NCBI GenBank assembly: GCA_026983685.1
Contig: JALSTO010000126.1
Span: 1 to 14,283 of the forward strand
Length of the DNA stretch: 14,283 bases
Source of the DNA: Aquificaceae bacterium
Lineage (GTDB): Bacteria; Aquificota; Aquificia; Aquificales; Aquificaceae
Reading direction: 5' to 3'
The notes beneath the pieces are model-generated. The model was not told where the DNA came from. It saw only the letters and a program-made list of their open reading frames with translations, and did not search any database. Shown in pieces: positions 13,532 through 14,283 of this stretch. The stretch's first letter is position 1. Each line of letters starts with the position of its first letter. The translations under genes were made by a program, and so were the position numbers.

Positions 13532-13960
13532 ATGTTTCACGAGTTCATAGCAACAGGCTTCTATGTAGGTAGGTTACCCGCCCCCGGAACCCTTGGCACC
13601 CTCTGGGGAGTACCCCTCGTGTACCTCGTCTCCTTCAACCCATGGACGACCCTAACAGCTACAGCCTTCATATTTCTCGTGGGTTTAATAACTTCTAACG
13701 AGGTGATAAAGATGACCGGAGATAGCGACCCAGAGGAGGTCGTCATAGATGAGGTCGCGGGTTACGTTGCCTGTTTCCTATTTGTGGAGCCGAGTTTGAA
13801 GACCTACCTCTTAGCCTTTCTCCTCTTCAGGATAATTGATATATACAAGCCCTTTCCCGTGAACCTCTTTGAGAAGATACCCGGTGCTTGGGGGGTCATG
13901 CTTGACGACGTTGTCGCCGGAGTTATAACTTCCTTTATACTCCTCCTCCTGTTAAAATAG
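13532..13960 (+). CDS. pgpA: Phosphatidylglycerophosphatase A
   Basis: Removes the phosphate from phosphatidylglycerophosphate to give phosphatidylglycerol at the cytoplasmic membrane. The 142 residues carry the family pattern: LPAPGTLGTLWG at 15-26, DPEEVVIDEVAGY at 66-78, LFRIIDIYKPFPV at 98-110 and GVMLDDVVAG at 121-130, whose Asp/Glu residues form the expected metal-dependent active site. It is slightly shorter than the usual 150-170 residues, mainly at the N-terminus. Three to four hydrophobic segments are present. No Shine-Dalgarno precedes ATG. mqnD begins 8 bases after the stop, but no functional link is known. Confidence 0.9.
   Translation: MFHEFIATGFYVGRLPAPGTLGTLWGVPLVYLVSFNPWTTLTATAFIFLVGLITSNEVIKMTGDSDPEEVVIDEVAGYVACFLFVEPSLKTYLLAFLLFRIIDIYKPFPVNLFEKIPGAWGVMLDDVVAGVITSFILLLLLK
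13953..13958 (+). promoter_or_regulatory. Possible -10 box for a leaderless mqnD transcript
   Basis: TAAAAT overlaps the last codons of pgpA and ends 10 bases before the mqnD ATG, which lacks a Shine-Dalgarno. No -35 was recognised. It could equally be coincidence within the Leu-Lys-stop codons. Inference only. Confidence 0.25.
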
Positions 13961-13968
13961 TCCTTCCC

Positions 13969-14283
13969 ATGAGAATAAGGATAGCCCACAGCCCGGACTC
14001 GGACGATGCCTTCATGTTCTACCCCCTCGTAAGGGGAGAGATAGATACCGAAGGTCTTGAGATTGAACATGTCCTTGCGGACATAGAGACCCTTAACAGG
14101 GAAGCTCTGAAGGGAACCTACGAGGTCTCAGCAATATCCTTTCACGCATACCCCTATGTTGCGGACAAGTATCTCGTCCTTCCCAGCGGTGGAAGTGTGG
14201 GAGAGGGCTACGGACCGGTTGTGGTGGCAAGGGAGCGGTTGGAGAGTCTCAAGGGAAAAAGGGTTGCTGTTCCGGGAACCTTA
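13969..14283 (+). CDS. mqnD: 1,4-dihydroxy-6-naphthoate synthase MqnD, N-terminal 105 residues (3' end off the right edge)
   Basis: A periplasmic-binding-protein-fold enzyme of the futalosine route to menaquinone; it converts cyclic dehypoxanthinyl futalosine to 1,4-dihydroxy-6-naphthoate. The N-terminus MRIRIAHSPDSDDAFMFYPL has the HSPDxDDAFMF signature that separates MqnD from ordinary solute-binding proteins. ADIETLNREAL and EVSAISFHAYPYV (52-64) follow, then GYGPVVVAR (80-88) as in the family. There is no signal peptide, which fits a cytoplasmic enzyme. The frame is open to base 14283; full-length members have about 270-280 residues. It implies menaquinone as the quinone used with NuoEF and NOR. 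Confidence 0.9.
   Translation, partial: MRIRIAHSPDSDDAFMFYPLVRGEIDTEGLEIEHVLADIETLNREALKGTYEVSAISFHAYPYVADKYLVLPSGGSVGEGYGPVVVARERLESLKGKRVAVPGTL

Noticed and set aside
13508..13540. GTG 13540 as the start of the small membrane protein
   Set aside because: It would overlap the divergent pgpA start and has no ribosome binding site. The added 11 residues translate the promoter-like sequence.
1..14283. tRNA, rRNA, CRISPR repeats, insertion sequences, attachment sites or intrinsic terminators
   Set aside because: Reading both strands showed none. Almost every base belongs to a confidently coding frame, gaps are 80 bases or less, and no repeated spacer pattern or transposase motif was found.

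Overview
The window looks like part of the chromosome of a hyperthermophilic or extremely thermophilic bacterium, most likely in the Aquificales (Aquificaceae). The reasons are a reverse gyrase gene at the left edge, a nuoE-nuoF pair detached from the other complex I genes, a futalosine-pathway menaquinone gene (mqnD) at the right edge, very dense packing, and heavy use of AGG/AGA for Arg and ATA for Ile. The genus cannot be decided from the sequence. There is no mobile element, prophage, CRISPR array, tRNA or rRNA, and no stretch over about 80 bases lacks a gene. Nearly every functional assignment comes from recognising protein motifs by eye.

Left block, minus strand (about 1-4061). Four close-packed genes read leftward: a family 1 encapsulin shell protein, a CysM-type cysteine synthase, pterin-4a-carbinolamine dehydratase and reverse gyrase (its first 635 codons; the rest lies off the left edge). 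No gene nearby carries a recognisable encapsulin cargo-loading peptide, so an encapsulin leading a cluster with a PLP-dependent sulfur-assimilation enzyme is the most unusual thing in the window.

Plus strand, 4119-5584. Reading away from the encapsulin, over a shared 57-base promoter region, are a secreted metallo-beta-lactamase-fold hydrolase and a secreted monohaem cytochrome c. A class II fructose-bisphosphate aldolase follows on the minus strand and overlaps the cytochrome gene tail to tail.

Plus strand, 6576-8986. A cytochrome-c-dependent nitric oxide reductase operon: norC, norB and a small three-helix membrane protein that fits the third subunit NorH of Thermus-type enzymes. It implies denitrification or NO detoxification. 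The phosphate-transport ATPase gene pstB lies convergent to it.

Right block. A PMT/ArnT-like membrane glycosyltransferase leads directly into nuoE and nuoF, the NADH-oxidising module of complex I. Then come a convergent small membrane protein of unknown role, phosphatidylglycerophosphatase A (pgpA) and the start of mqnD. Together nuoEF, mqnD, the cytochrome and NOR describe a menaquinone- and cytochrome-c-based respiratory chain.

Two expression patterns recur. Six genes (rgy, fba, nuoE, the DUF2391-like gene, pgpA, mqnD) have no Shine-Dalgarno sequence but a TATAAT-like hexamer 6-10 bases before the start codon, as expected for leaderless mRNAs. Three divergent gene pairs have overlapping or touching -10-like hexamers on opposite strands. 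Three convergent pairs overlap at their ends, and no convincing intrinsic terminator was seen.
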